Assembly: GCF_030518235.1 (NCBI RefSeq)
Contig: NZ_JAULSA010000013.1
Location: 84,823 to 148,822 of the forward strand
Length of the DNA: 64,000 nt
Direction: 5' to 3'
Origin: Saccharibacillus sp. CPCC 101409
GTDB taxonomy: Bacteria > Bacillota > Bacilli > Paenibacillales > Paenibacillaceae
This document shows, piece after piece, positions 51,433 through 61,466 of the stretch; position 1 is the stretch's first letter; each line of letters opens with the position of its first letter. The notes below the pieces were generated by a model. That model was not told where the DNA came from and did not search any database. It saw nothing but the letters and a program-made list of their open reading frames with translations. A program made the position numbers and the translations under genes.

Positions 51433-52329
51433 TTAGCCTTTGACCGAACCGATCATGACACCTTTGACGAAATAACGCTGGAGAAACGGATAGATGCACA
51501 GGATCGGGAACACCGTGATCACGAGCAGCGCCATGCGGAGCGATTCCGGCGTCGCGCCCGCGGCCCCGCTGCTGCCGATCGTCTGGCCGCCCTGCTGCGC
51601 CGAACGCTGCATCGAGCTCGACAGGGACTCGGCTTCCGTCAGCATTTCCTGGAGCAGCGTCTGGACGGGAATCAGGTCTTTGTTCGACACGTAGTAAGCG
51701 CCGGAGAACCAGTCGTTCCAGTGCGCCACCCCGATAAACAGGGCGATCGTCGCCAGCACCGGACCCGACAGCGGCAGGATGATGCGGACGAAGATCCGGA
51801 AATCGCCGTAGCCGTCGATGCGCGCCGATTCTTCCAGTTCTTCGGGAATTCCCTGCAGGAACGTGCGGATAATGATGATGTGCATAAAGTTGAACAGCAG
51901 CGGCAGCACGTACACCCAGAACGTGTTGATCAGGTGCAGCTTTTGCAGCGTGATGAAGAACGGGATAAACCCTGCGCTGAAGATCGTCGGCAGGAAGATG
52001 TAGAAGGTGAAAAAAGAACGGCCCGGCAGGCTCTTCTTGGACAGCGCGTAAGCCATCAGCGTACACAGCGTCACATGCAGGAACGTGCCCAGCAGCGTCC
52101 GCATAATCGTAATCTGATACGCTTTCCAGATCCGCGCGTTGTCGAACACCTGGGCGTAGTTGTCGAGCGTTAATTTGCGGGGCAGGAAATAGATCGCGCC
52201 CAGCATGGAATCCCTGCCGTCGTTCAGCGAATAAGCCAGGATGTAGATAAACGGATAAATCATCGCGAAAGCGACCAGGGTCAGAAACGCGTAATTGAAT
52301 ACCGGGAACAATGACCATTTGCTTTTCAT
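51433..52329 (-). CDS. Sugar ABC transporter permease (LplC/YtcP-like)
   Basis: The 298-residue CUT1 permease has six helices and the EAA loop ELEESARIDGYGDFRIFVRIILPLSGPVLATI. It contains a Ser/Gln-rich periplasmic insert near LSSSMQRSAQQGGQTIGSS. It starts 12 bases after the LplB-like permease. Confidence 0.9.
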   Translation of the reverse strand: MKSKWSLFPVFNYAFLTLVAFAMIYPFIYILAYSLNDGRDSMLGAIYFLPRKLTLDNYAQVFDNARIWKAYQITIMRTLLGTFLHVTLCTLMAYALSKKSLPGRSFFTFYIFLPTIFSAGFIPFFITLQKLHLINTFWVYVLPLLFNFMHIIIIRTFLQGIPEELEESARIDGYGDFRIFVRIILPLSGPVLATIALFIGVAHWNDWFSGAYYVSNKDLIPVQTLLQEMLTEAESLSSSMQRSAQQGGQTIGSSGAAGATPESLRMALLVITVFPILCIYPFLQRYFVKGVMIGSVKG

Positions 52330-52341
52330 ATCGCCGCCTCC

Positions 52342-53301
52342 TTAGAACAGGGATACATCGCCGACTTTGCGCGCAATCCGGTTGACCGTCAGCACCAGGA
52401 TCAGGCCGATCACGCTCTGGAACAGCCCGACGGCCGCCGCGTAACTGAGACGCCCTTCCCGGATGCCGGAGTTGATCGCATGCACGTCCAGCACGCTGCC
52501 CATGCTCGCGGTGGCCGGACCGTTCAGCAGCAGAAGCTGTTCGTAGCCCGCGCTCATCAGGTTGCCCACGGCAAGGATAAACAGGATAATGGCGACCGTG
52601 CGGATGCCCGGCAGCGTCACGTGCCACATCTGCTTGAAGCGTCCCGCGCCGTCGATCTTGGCCGCTTCGTACAGCTGCTGGTCGATGCCCGAGATGGCGG
52701 CCATGAAGATGATGGAGTTCCAGCCGATATTTTTCCAGATATCCGAACCGACGATGATCTGATAGAACCAGCCCGGGTTGTTCAGGAATTGGATCGGGCC
52801 CGTTCCAAACGAGCCCAGCAGGTCGTTGACCGGACCGCCGTACGGCGTCAGGAGGCGCTGCATCAGGGTCACGACCACGATCCAGGATACGAAGTACGGC
52901 AGGTACGACAGCGTCTGGACCGTTTTCTTGAACCGGAGCTGGCGCACTTCGTTGAGCAGCAGCGCCAGGATAATCGGCATCGGGAATCCGATCAGCAGCT
53001 TCATCAGACTGATAACGACCGTGTTGCGGATAATATCGCCGGATTGATAGTAGTTGAAGAACTGCTGGAAGTATTTGAAGCCCGCCCAGGGGCTGCCGGT
53101 GAACCCGCCGACAAACGTATAGTCTCTAAACGCAACCTGAACGCCGTACAAAGGCACGTAAGAGAAGAGAAAAAACCATACGATACCCGGCAGCATAAAC
53201 AGGTAAAAGATCTTGTGCTGCCAGATTCGCTTCAGCAAACGGCTGCCGGTCGTTTTCGTTTCGCCCGCTATTCGCGGAGTGCTTGTCGCTTTCGATTTCA
53301 T
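52342..53301 (-). CDS. Sugar ABC transporter permease (LplB/YteP-like)
   Basis: The 319-residue CUT1 permease has six helices, the N-terminal mark FYLFMLPGIVWFFLFSYVPLYG and the EAA loop QLYEAAKIDGAGRFKQMWHVTLPGI. It pairs with the LplC-like protein. The ATPase must be supplied from elsewhere, as is usual for this transporter type. Confidence 0.9.
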   Translation of the reverse strand: MKSKATSTPRIAGETKTTGSRLLKRIWQHKIFYLFMLPGIVWFFLFSYVPLYGVQVAFRDYTFVGGFTGSPWAGFKYFQQFFNYYQSGDIIRNTVVISLMKLLIGFPMPIILALLLNEVRQLRFKKTVQTLSYLPYFVSWIVVVTLMQRLLTPYGGPVNDLLGSFGTGPIQFLNNPGWFYQIIVGSDIWKNIGWNSIIFMAAISGIDQQLYEAAKIDGAGRFKQMWHVTLPGIRTVAIILFILAVGNLMSAGYEQLLLLNGPATASMGSVLDVHAINSGIREGRLSYAAAVGLFQSVIGLILVLTVNRIARKVGDVSLF

Positions 53302-53348
53302 GACTTTTCCGCCTCTCCTTTCCCGCTTCGCCCGCGGTGCGGATCAAG

Positions 53349-55556
53349 TTATCCGTTTGTTTGCCATTCCACCCGGACTTCCGCCCGGTTCGCCGCGCCG
53401 TGTTGATACCTCAGCAGCACGGTCCGCGAGTCCGCGTCCCAGCTCCATGCCGCCGCCGAAGAATCTTCCCCGTTGACGTACGCCGCGCCTGCCGGCTCGG
53501 CCGGGCAGTAAAAGCGCGCGCTCGATTCCATGCTCGAAGGTCCTTTTGCGACGAATCGAAAGCCCGTCTCCGACTCTTCCAGTTCTTCGATCCGCGAGGA
53601 AGCGGCGATTACCGCCACTTTGCCATCCGCCGGACGCCCGGCTTCCAGATCATAGAGCAGCGCCTGTTTGCCGGTGCTCAGCGCCACTTCCCGCAGGACG
53701 GACAGTCCGGAATCGAACAGATCCACGACCGGTCCCGGCACGGTCACGTCTTCTTCGGACACCGATTCTTCAAGCACCGATACGATCACGTAAGGGCCTC
53801 TTTGCAATTTGAAATAATGCTTCGGATTCCACTGCGGCGTCTCGCCGCCCGGCGCCTGCGCCGCTTCCCGGACGGAACGCCGCAGCAGCTCGGCTCCTTC
53901 CGCCGATTCCGCCAGTTCCGCCGGAGGCCGATTCAGCCAGCATACCGCCCCGCGGCCGACCCGGTGGATGCCTTCGGGCCTGCCTTCCAGGCCCAGCTGT
54001 TCGAACAGATGCGCTCTCGGCGAAGCGTAGGTCAAGCCGGACGGCCCGTCTCCCGAATCGGAGTTCCACCAGGCGCGGATGCCGTGATACGGATCGCTGT
54101 CGTCGCCGACGTAGATCAGGATTCCGCCGCCCTGTACCCACTGCGCCAGCGCGTTGTGGATATCGGGATATTCCGGCTTGATAAACTCGTAGCTCATGAC
54201 CAGCACCCGGTACGGAGCCAGATAGCCCGGATAGCGCCGAATGTTGTCGAGTTGGAGCGGCCTGACGGGAATGCCGTGCTTGAGCAGCGGCAGCGCCAGT
54301 CCGTAGAATGGCGAGAAGTCCAGCAGTTCCCGGTCTCCTTCCTGGATGCGGTCCGGGCCGGTGCCGTCGTGTTTGTCGATCTCCGGCGGCCGCGCGCCCA
54401 CTTTCATGCGCTGGAACATGGCCGAATCCGCGATGGGAACGCCGATCTGCCAATCTTCTTCGCCGGACTGCCGTACTTCCTGATCCATATTGCCGAGCGT
54501 ATGCATGACCTGGAGCAGCGTCGTGGCGTAATCGGCCGGAATCGATTCTTTGCCCCGGCCGTCTTCGGCGGGATGGGTTCCTTTGAATATCCGGCGCGGC
54601 CACGGCGAGACTTCGAAATGCGAAACGCCGGGATGCAGCAGCGAAGCGACCACCGTTTTCAGATAGTTCTGTTTGTAGTCGGACCAGGTGTAATTGGGGT
54701 TGTCTTCGATGGGGTCGTGGAGAAACCACATGCGTCTGTCTGTGCCGCGAACAAGCTCCTGCATCACGCCGTATTCAAGGTAAGCGGTTTCAAAAGTGCG
54801 TTCTTTGCGCTGTCCTTCGTACACATTCGGCGTCCGCGACGTGCCTGTCCAGATCTGGGCGATATAGCCGTCGATCGAAGGCAGTTCGACCAGTTGGGAC
54901 TGCGGGCTGACGATGCGCCACTGGGTGTAGTTGATCAGGCTGTGCGTCGGAACGTAAAAGCGCAGGATGCGGTTATAGCGCTTCAGCGCGTAATCTTTCA
55001 TTTCCGCGCATAAACGATCCAACGCGCGCGTGTATAAGTAAGCTTTCAGTTTGGACGCCCGGTACTGCCCGTCTGCGGAAGCGTGCGGCGGAATCCACGG
55101 TTCTTTGTAATACAGCTGCCATTCCCGCTTGAACGCTTCGGAATAACCGCCGTTCACCCAGAATTCGGGCTCCTCCAGATGAATGGCTTCCACGCCCGTA
55201 TCGACCGCGACGCGGATTCGTTCCGCGAGATAACGTCCGAAGGACAGCGTTGGCACCATGTAAGGAATGACCGGGTCGCTGCCGTGCAGAATCATTTCTC
55301 CGTACTGGTCCGTCTGCGCTTCGTCCCAATGCTTCTCGCCGTCGATCTCCCCTTCCAGGTAGTCGTTGTAGGTTCCCCACGCGACGCCTGTCATCAGATG
55401 GACGACATACCCTTTTTCCTGCCACTGCCTGATTCGTTCCGGCATCGATTCGTCGATTCCGTATACCATCACAAAGTCGGTCTGAAGATCGTAATCGCCG
55501 TGGTACGGAGCGGACTCCTGAAAGCCTGTTCGTTCTTCCCTGCGGTTTCTTGACAC
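53349..55556 (-). CDS. Putative glycoside hydrolase (TIM barrel plus GATase-like domain), 735 residues
   Basis: The protein has a TIM-barrel-like N-terminal part with acidic cluster HLEEPEFW (Glu128, Glu129, Glu131) as possible catalytic residues. A middle domain (about 430-570) resembles the glutamine-amidotransferase-like trimerisation domain of beta-galactosidases (VLVMSYEFIKPEYPDIHNAL, then GGGILIYVGDDSDPYHG). A beta-rich tail follows. I could not assign a GH family. No signal peptide is seen. The GTG start at 55556 has AGGGAGG eight bases upstream; ATGs further up lack one. First in the operon with the LplB/LplC/LipO importer, so it likely processes the imported sugar. Confidence 0.7.
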   Translation of the reverse strand: MSRNRREERTGFQESAPYHGDYDLQTDFVMVYGIDESMPERIRQWQEKGYVVHLMTGVAWGTYNDYLEGEIDGEKHWDEAQTDQYGEMILHGSDPVIPYMVPTLSFGRYLAERIRVAVDTGVEAIHLEEPEFWVNGGYSEAFKREWQLYYKEPWIPPHASADGQYRASKLKAYLYTRALDRLCAEMKDYALKRYNRILRFYVPTHSLINYTQWRIVSPQSQLVELPSIDGYIAQIWTGTSRTPNVYEGQRKERTFETAYLEYGVMQELVRGTDRRMWFLHDPIEDNPNYTWSDYKQNYLKTVVASLLHPGVSHFEVSPWPRRIFKGTHPAEDGRGKESIPADYATTLLQVMHTLGNMDQEVRQSGEEDWQIGVPIADSAMFQRMKVGARPPEIDKHDGTGPDRIQEGDRELLDFSPFYGLALPLLKHGIPVRPLQLDNIRRYPGYLAPYRVLVMSYEFIKPEYPDIHNALAQWVQGGGILIYVGDDSDPYHGIRAWWNSDSGDGPSGLTYASPRAHLFEQLGLEGRPEGIHRVGRGAVCWLNRPPAELAESAEGAELLRRSVREAAQAPGGETPQWNPKHYFKLQRGPYVIVSVLEESVSEEDVTVPGPVVDLFDSGLSVLREVALSTGKQALLYDLEAGRPADGKVAVIAASSRIEELEESETGFRFVAKGPSSMESSARFYCPAEPAGAAYVNGEDSSAAAWSWDADSRTVLLRYQHGAANRAEVRVEWQTNG

Positions 55557-55620
55557 TTTCCCAACCTCCCTGCTAAGTTGCGGTAAATGTGCGATTTGAT
55601 GAGGTTCCATCATTTTCTAA

Positions 55621-55649
55621 AATATAATATACATAATGGACATATTCAA
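55621..55649 (-). promoter_or_regulatory. Promoter of the GH-LplB-LplC-SBP operon
   Basis: Minus strand: TTGAAT (55644-55649), 17 bases, TATATT (55621-55626), in an AT-rich patch 65-95 bases upstream of the GTG start. Confidence 0.55.
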
Positions 55650-55757
55650 TATATTTTTTAGGTAAACAGCGAAAAATGACGTTATTTGGGGCCGAAAAGG
55701 TTTTCCTTGGAGTTATGTAAAGCGACCGAAAGCGGGGGATCGAGGGATCTTGATTAA

Positions 55758-55802
55758 GAAAAAAGAAAGCCCGATATGGTCTGCGTTAGACCGTACCGGG
55801 TT
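55758..55802 (-). terminator. Terminator of the hfq-like gene
   Basis: AAGCCCGATATGGTCT pairs with AGACCGTACCGGGTT (two mismatches), with a T-rich tract on the minus strand. Confidence 0.82.
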
Positions 55803-55832
55803 CTTCGTTCGAGACGTATGGATGCGTGCCGC

Positions 55833-56051
55833 TTACTTGTTCGACCGAACCGTGGAGATCGCGTGCTTGTAAATCATATTCGGAAGTCCGTTGGACCCCC
55901 GCAGCAGCACCACATATTTGTCGAACATTTCGATGACGCCTCTCAACTGCACGCCGTTTACCGTGATAATGGTGCAATCCGTGCGATCCTGAAGCAGCTT
56001 GTTCAACTGGCGGTCCTGTCCGAAGTCCGAAGCGGCGGATGACGAGTTCAT
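55833..56051 (-). CDS. hfq: Hfq-like RNA chaperone
   Basis: The 72-residue protein matches Hfq: Sm1 block IITVNGVQLRGVIEMFDKYVVLL, and Sm2 block with the diagnostic YKHAIST (Tyr61-Lys62-His63). Gln15 and Asp13 near the start of helix 1 resemble the proximal RNA-site residues. Two points are odd. The gene is not beside miaA, where hfq sits in many Firmicutes. The loop RGSNGLPNM differs from Bacillus Hfq, and the N-terminus is a few residues longer. It could be the only Hfq or a second copy. GAGAGGG precedes ATG 56051. Confidence 0.8.
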   Translation of the reverse strand: MNSSSAASDFGQDRQLNKLLQDRTDCTIITVNGVQLRGVIEMFDKYVVLLRGSNGLPNMIYKHAISTVRSNK

Positions 56052-56282
56052 AAGATATCCCTCTCTCTGTTTCAGGATGAAGAAGCTCATTCTAATATAG
56101 CATATTTTCGGCTGGAAGCGCCTGCCCGACTTTACGGCGAATAAGGCGGACACGCGGAAAATACGAAGAGCGGCTGGAATCCTTACACTTTGTGACTGAA
56201 ATCACGAGCTGCTGCGTCCGGTCGTTTATAATGGGAACGAAAGCAGCGCCAAGTAGACATAATCGACCGGGGAGTGAGTTTG

Positions 56283-56624
56283 ATGGAGAAAAAAGCGCTG
56301 AGCGCGTTCCAGGAATATCAAGACGACAAGTTTACAAAAAAGATCGTATTCAAAGAAAACGGGCATGTGGCGTTCGTATTGAATTTCGGTCCCGGCCGCC
56401 AGCTTCCGACGCATAACCATCCGGGCGCGACGGTATACCTGACCGTTCTCGAAGGCCGCGGCGTCATGATCGCGGACGGCGTCGAAACGGAAGTGTCGCA
56501 GGGCGATCTGGTCCAGGTTGCCGGTCACGAAGCATTCGCTTACCGCAGCGCCGACGATTCCCGTTCCAGCCTGTCCGTTGTGCTGATCAACACCCCGAGC
56601 GAAGAATTCGCGAAAGAAGTTTAA
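56283..56624 (+). CDS. Cupin-domain protein
   Basis: The 113-residue single cupin has motif 1 PTHNHPGATVYLTVLEGRG (His-x-His, with Glu further on) and motif 2 near QVAGHEAFAY. It probably binds a metal. The substrate is unknown; such proteins may be sensors or small dioxygenase-like enzymes. ATG 56283 has GGGGAG at proper spacing. It is divergent from hfq, with a 231-base intergenic region, and ends at a bidirectional terminator. Confidence 0.83.
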   Translation: MEKKALSAFQEYQDDKFTKKIVFKENGHVAFVLNFGPGRQLPTHNHPGATVYLTVLEGRGVMIADGVETEVSQGDLVQVAGHEAFAYRSADDSRSSLSVVLINTPSEEFAKEV

Positions 56625-56636
56625 TCCACGCTGCGT

Positions 56637-56684
56637 CAAAAAAGAACCCGTCCGGCTTGATAAGCCGCGTGCGGGTTCTTTGCT
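56637..56684. terminator. Bidirectional terminator between cupin and ArsR genes
   Basis: AAAGAACCCG (56641-56650) pairs with CGGGTTCTTT (56672-56681). An inner GGCTT/AAGCC stem and flanking A and T tracts serve both converging genes. Confidence 0.85.
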
Positions 56685-56715
56685 GTCTGCGCCGCTCTGC
56701 CGCGGCGTTCGGCTT

Positions 56716-57072
56716 CTAAGGCTGCGCAGGTTCCGCGGGTTCGGCATCGGCAGCGGCTTCGCGCCGCTGCAGGTCGAAGCCGCGCAGAACCGCGTCCAGC
56801 AGCCCGGGAAATCGCGCGTTCAAATCGTCGGTTCGCAGCGAGAGCAAACGCTGCGTGCCCAGCGTGCGCGTATGCGTAATTCCCGCTTCGCGCAGCGTTC
56901 TGGCGTGCTGCGACAGCGTGGACTTGGCGATCGGCACGTCGAAATCTTTACACGGCTGTTCGCCGGTACTGTGCATTTGCGCCACCATTTGCAGGCGAAC
57001 CGGGTCGCTCAGCGCATACAGTACCGAAGTCAGCATGATATCTTTGCGGTCCGGATGATGGAGAAGTTTCAA
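56716..57072 (-). CDS. ArsR-family transcriptional regulator
   Basis: The 118-residue winged-helix protein has recognition helix KSTLSQHARTLREAGI and one Cys in PCKDFDVPIA. No C-x-C metal pair in helix alpha-3 is seen, so metal sensing is not shown. Its C-terminal tail is Ala/Glu/Pro-rich. It is divergent from the MFS gene at 57238 and probably represses it through the palindrome at 57191-57208. Confidence 0.84.
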   Translation of the reverse strand: MKLLHHPDRKDIMLTSVLYALSDPVRLQMVAQMHSTGEQPCKDFDVPIAKSTLSQHARTLREAGITHTRTLGTQRLLSLRTDDLNARFPGLLDAVLRGFDLQRREAAADAEPAEPAQP

Positions 57073-57190
57073 GAATAGGCCTCCTTAACATGCGGTTCGG
57101 ATTCGAGCTTATCTTCAAACCTGCTGAAGTAAAAGGCTGTGCTGCATTTTACCTCTATATTTTACCGCATTGTCCTGCTATAATTCAATT

Positions 57191-57208
57191 GTTCGTTGAT
57201 TAACGAAC
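57191..57208. promoter_or_regulatory. Putative ArsR operator
   Basis: GTTCGTTGATTAACGAAC has 7-bp perfect arms, 30 bases before the MFS start, in the ArsR-MFS intergenic region. Confidence 0.65.
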
Positions 57209-57237
57209 TATAGAACTTTAGAAAAAGGAGAACTTTC

Positions 57238-58635
57238 ATGAAATCCACAGCTGCTTCTCACACGGTCGAAGCGCCGTCCAACCCGCCTTCGGGCGTTCTG
57301 GCCCGGGAAGGACTGACCATCCTTATATTCAGTATCGCCGTCACGCTGGTCGTGATGAACACGGCGATGTTCAATATGGCGCTTCCGGACGTGACGTCCG
57401 ACTTTGCGATCTCCGCGGCCACGGCTTCCTGGATCGTGACCGGCTACTCGATCATGTTCGCGGTCTCGTCCATTACGTTCAGCCGTTTGTCCGATTTCGT
57501 TCCGCTGCGCCGACTGCTGATGATCGGCCTTCTGGCGCTGGGCGGCGCCGGCATCGTCGGCTTCTTCAGCCAGAGCTTTATCGTGCTGCTGCTCTGCCGG
57601 ATCGTACAGGCCTCCGGAGCCGGAGGCGCGGTATCGCTGGCGATGGTTCTGTTCACAAGGTACATCCCGCTTGAACGGCGCGGTTCCGCCATGGCGACGA
57701 TTATGTCCGCCGTCGCGCTCGGCCTCGGCCTCGGTCCGGTGGTCGGCGGAGTGATTGTCGAGAATCTGAGCTGGCGCTGGCTGTTTGCCGTCACCGCGGC
57801 CGTGCTGCTGCTTCTGCCGCTGTTCGCCCGGCTGCTGCCGAAAGAACTGCCGCGGCGCGGCTCGTTCGACGCGATCGGCGGCGTGCTGCTGGCGGTCGGA
57901 ATCACCAGCCTGCTGCTGTTCCTGACCAACCAGATCTGGGTACTGCTCGCGCTGGGGCTGGTCTCGCTCGTCTTGTTCATCTTGAGAATCCGGCTGACGC
58001 CGGACCCGTTCGTGCTGCCTTCGCTGTTCGCCAACAAGCGCTATCTGCTGCTGGCGCTGGCCGGCATGACCGCGTATATCTGCAACTTCTCGACGCTGTT
58101 CCTGCTGCCGCAAATCCTGACCCGGCAGTTCAGCTTTACGGTGGGCCATGCCGGGCTAATCATCTTCCCCGGCTCGCTGCTGGCGATCGTCGCGTCGCGC
58201 CGGATCGGGAAAGTGATCGACCGCTACGGCAACCACGGCATTCTGCGCTACGGTCCTCCGCTGCTGCTGGTGTCGACCCTGCTGTTTGCGCTGCTGATCG
58301 GCCAGTCCTGGATCGCGGCCATGCTGACGTATATGGTGCTGAGCATCTCCTTTACCGCCCTGTCGAGCAGTTTGTCGAACGAGATGTCGCGCGTGCTGCC
58401 GGAATCGTTTATCGGCTCGGGCATGGGACTGTTCCAGCTGCTTCAATTCTTCAGCGGGGCGTTCAGCGTCGCGATGGCCACGACCGCGCTGGAATGGCAG
58501 CATACGCTGCCGCTGGCGAACGCTTATTCGAATATTTACTGGGGATTGTCCGCATCGGCCCTGATCGCGATTGTGAGCGCGATCGGGTACCGGCGGCACA
58601 GCAGCCGCCTGTCGACGGGGAACGAAGTCATATAA
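57238..58635 (+). CDS. MFS exporter (DHA-type)
   Basis: The 465-residue protein has fourteen predicted helices. It starts with a polar tail, then LTILIFSIAVTLVVMNTAMFNMALPDV (the N-T-A-M-F-N-M-A-L-P-D motif of drug exporters) and SRLSDFVPLRRLL after helix 2. AAAAGGAG precedes ATG. It is divergent from the ArsR regulator. A strong terminator follows. Confidence 0.84.
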   Translation: MKSTAASHTVEAPSNPPSGVLAREGLTILIFSIAVTLVVMNTAMFNMALPDVTSDFAISAATASWIVTGYSIMFAVSSITFSRLSDFVPLRRLLMIGLLALGGAGIVGFFSQSFIVLLLCRIVQASGAGGAVSLAMVLFTRYIPLERRGSAMATIMSAVALGLGLGPVVGGVIVENLSWRWLFAVTAAVLLLLPLFARLLPKELPRRGSFDAIGGVLLAVGITSLLLFLTNQIWVLLALGLVSLVLFILRIRLTPDPFVLPSLFANKRYLLLALAGMTAYICNFSTLFLLPQILTRQFSFTVGHAGLIIFPGSLLAIVASRRIGKVIDRYGNHGILRYGPPLLLVSTLLFALLIGQSWIAAMLTYMVLSISFTALSSSLSNEMSRVLPESFIGSGMGLFQLLQFFSGAFSVAMATTALEWQHTLPLANAYSNIYWGLSASALIAIVSAIGYRRHSSRLSTGNEVI

Positions 58636-58649
58636 CCGGAACAAACCGA

Positions 58650-58692
58650 AAAGCCGATCCGGCGCGAACCACGCGCCGGATCGGCTTTTTTT
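58650..58692 (+). terminator. Strong terminator after the MFS gene
   Basis: AAAGCCGATCCGGCGC pairs with GCGCCGGATCGGCTTT without mismatch, followed by T residues. Confidence 0.92.
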
Positions 58693-58752
58693 AATCGGTT
58701 CAGGTTGGCAGGGGACAGGCGGCGGAATGCGCCTTATCCGCTTCGCCAATTC

Positions 58753-59552
<800 letters not shown>

Positions 59553-59671
59553 CCCCAAATTTTAAACTTTTACAATAAAACCATGTGCTTCAGATAGCCA
59601 AAACGATAAGTCGACGATTTTGTTAACGCATTGACGATTGTTCCTACAAATGAAATCGGAGGAAAAATACC

Positions 59672-61384
59672 ATGACCAACCTATCCGCATCCGAGCGGTA
59701 CGCTGAAAAATATTTTGCGGCGGGCGAGACCGACCAGCCGTCCATGTTCTGTTTCCAATGCCAGGAAGCTTCCAAAGGAACAGGCTGCACCATCGCCGGC
59801 GTGTGCGGCAAACCGCACGACGTCGCCAACTTGATGGACCTGCTGATGTACACGCTCAAAGGCATCTCGCTGCTGAGTCTGGACGTCGCTCTGCCGGAAG
59901 AATTGGAACGCCGCGTCTCCCTGTTTATTACGGATTCGCTGTTCACCACGATCACGAACGCCAACTTCGACCGGGAGTTCTTCCTCGCCCGCAACCGCGA
60001 AGCGCTGGAACTTCGCGCCGAAGTGCGCGCGCTGTGGAACGCGCAGAACGCCGACGCCCGCCGCGCACTGCACGACGCGGCGATGTGGGAAGGCGGCGAA
60101 GACCGCTTCGACGCCAAAGCGCGCACGGTCGGCGTGCTGCGCACCGCCGACGAAGATATCCGTTCGCTGCGCGAACTGCTGATCTACGGCCTCAAAGGCA
60201 TGGCCGCCTATTCGTATCACGCCTGGCAGCTCGGCAAAGGCGACGCCGGCATCGACGCCTTTATGCGCCGCGCGCTGGCCGCGACGCTCGACGATACGCT
60301 CGGCGCGTCCGAACTGGTCGCGCTCAATATGGAAGCCGGCAAGTACGGCGTGGACGCCATGGCGATGCTGGACGCGGCCAACACGGGCGCTTACGGCAAT
60401 CCGGAAGTGACCAAAGTCAAGATCGGCGCGGGCTCCCGACCGGGCATCCTGGTCAGCGGCCACGACCTGAAAGACCTGGAAGAGCTGCTGGAGCAGACCG
60501 AAGGCGCGGGCATCGATATCTACACGCACAGCGAGATGCTGCCGGCCCACTACTACCCGGCATTCAAGAAATACGAACACTTTTACGGCAACTACGGCAA
60601 TGCGTGGTGGAAACAGAACCGCGAATTCGAATCGTTTAACGGTCCGATCCTGATGACCACCAACTGTATCGTGCCGCCGAAGGACAGCTATATCGGCCGC
60701 CTGTACACGACCGGCAATACCGGTTATCCGGGCGTGGCGCATATCCATGAAGGCGCAGACGGCGCGCCGAAAGACTTCTCCGCCCTGATCGAGCAGGCCA
60801 AGACCTGCGCGCCGCCGACGGAGATCGAATCCGGCGAGATCGTGGGCGGCTTCGCCCACCACGCCGTGCTCAGCGTGGCGGACCAGGTCGTCGACGCCGT
60901 CAAGACCGGCGCGATTCGCCGCTTCTTCGTAATGGCAGGCTGCGATGGCCGCATGAAGTCCCGCAATTACTACACGGACTTCGCGGAGCAGCTTCCGCAG
61001 GATACGGTGATCCTGACGGCGGGCTGCGCCAAGTACAAATACAACAAGCTCGATCTCGGCGAGATCGGCGGCCTTCCGCGCGTGCTCGACGCCGGACAGT
61101 GCAACGATTCTTACTCGCTCGTCGTGATTGCCTTGAAGCTTAAAGAAGCGTTCGGGCTGGACGATATCAACGATCTGCCGATCTCCTACAATATCGCCTG
61201 GTACGAACAGAAAGCCGTGATCGTCCTGCTGTCGCTGCTGCATCTGGGCGTCAAAAATATCCACCTCGGCCCGACGCTGCCGGCTTTCCTGTCACCGAAC
61301 GTGGTAAACGTGCTGGTCGACAAATTCGGCATCGGCGGCATTACGAACGTGGAAGACGATATGAAAATGTTCCTGGGCGCGTAA
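59672..61384 (+). CDS. hcp: Hydroxylamine reductase/hybrid cluster protein
   Basis: The 570-residue protein is Hcp. The N-terminal cluster ligands are Cys27, Cys30, Cys39 and Cys45 in [15 protein letters not shown] and GVCGKPHD, the spacing of the class with a C-x2-C-x8-C-x5-C site. Hybrid-cluster residues fall in [25 protein letters not shown] and DAGQCND. Hcp detoxifies nitric oxide or hydroxylamine under low oxygen. ATG 59672 has CGGAGGA. A divergent ferredoxin is a likely electron source. The shared inverted repeat upstream may bind a redox or NO regulator. Confidence 0.93.
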   Translation: MTNLSASERYAEKYFAAGETDQPSMFCFQCQEASKGTGCTIAGVCGKPHDVANLMDLLMYTLKGISLLSLDVALPEELERRVSLFITDSLFTTITNANFDREFFLARNREALELRAEVRALWNAQNADARRALHDAAMWEGGEDRFDAKARTVGVLRTADEDIRSLRELLIYGLKGMAAYSYHAWQLGKGDAGIDAFMRRALAATLDDTLGASELVALNMEAGKYGVDAMAMLDAANTGAYGNPEVTKVKIGAGSRPGILVSGHDLKDLEELLEQTEGAGIDIYTHSEMLPAHYYPAFKKYEHFYGNYGNAWWKQNREFESFNGPILMTTNCIVPPKDSYIGRLYTTGNTGYPGVAHIHEGADGAPKDFSALIEQAKTCAPPTEIESGEIVGGFAHHAVLSVADQVVDAVKTGAIRRFFVMAGCDGRMKSRNYYTDFAEQLPQDTVILTAGCAKYKYNKLDLGEIGGLPRVLDAGQCNDSYSLVVIALKLKEAFGLDDINDLPISYNIAWYEQKAVIVLLSLLHLGVKNIHLGPTLPAFLSPNVVNVLVDKFGIGGITNVEDDMKMFLGA

Positions 61385-61389
61385 CAAAC

Positions 61390-61437
61390 AAAGCTTCGAA
61401 CGAGTGCCGCTTATACGCGCTTGTTCGAAGCTTTTTG
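61390..61437. terminator. Terminator between hcp and TetR genes
   Basis: AAAGCTTCGAAC pairs with GTTCGAAGCTTT, followed by T residues on the plus strand. It lies between converging genes. Confidence 0.85.
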
Positions 61438-61466
61438 TGTTTTTGCCGATTCCGATACTCCGGCAG

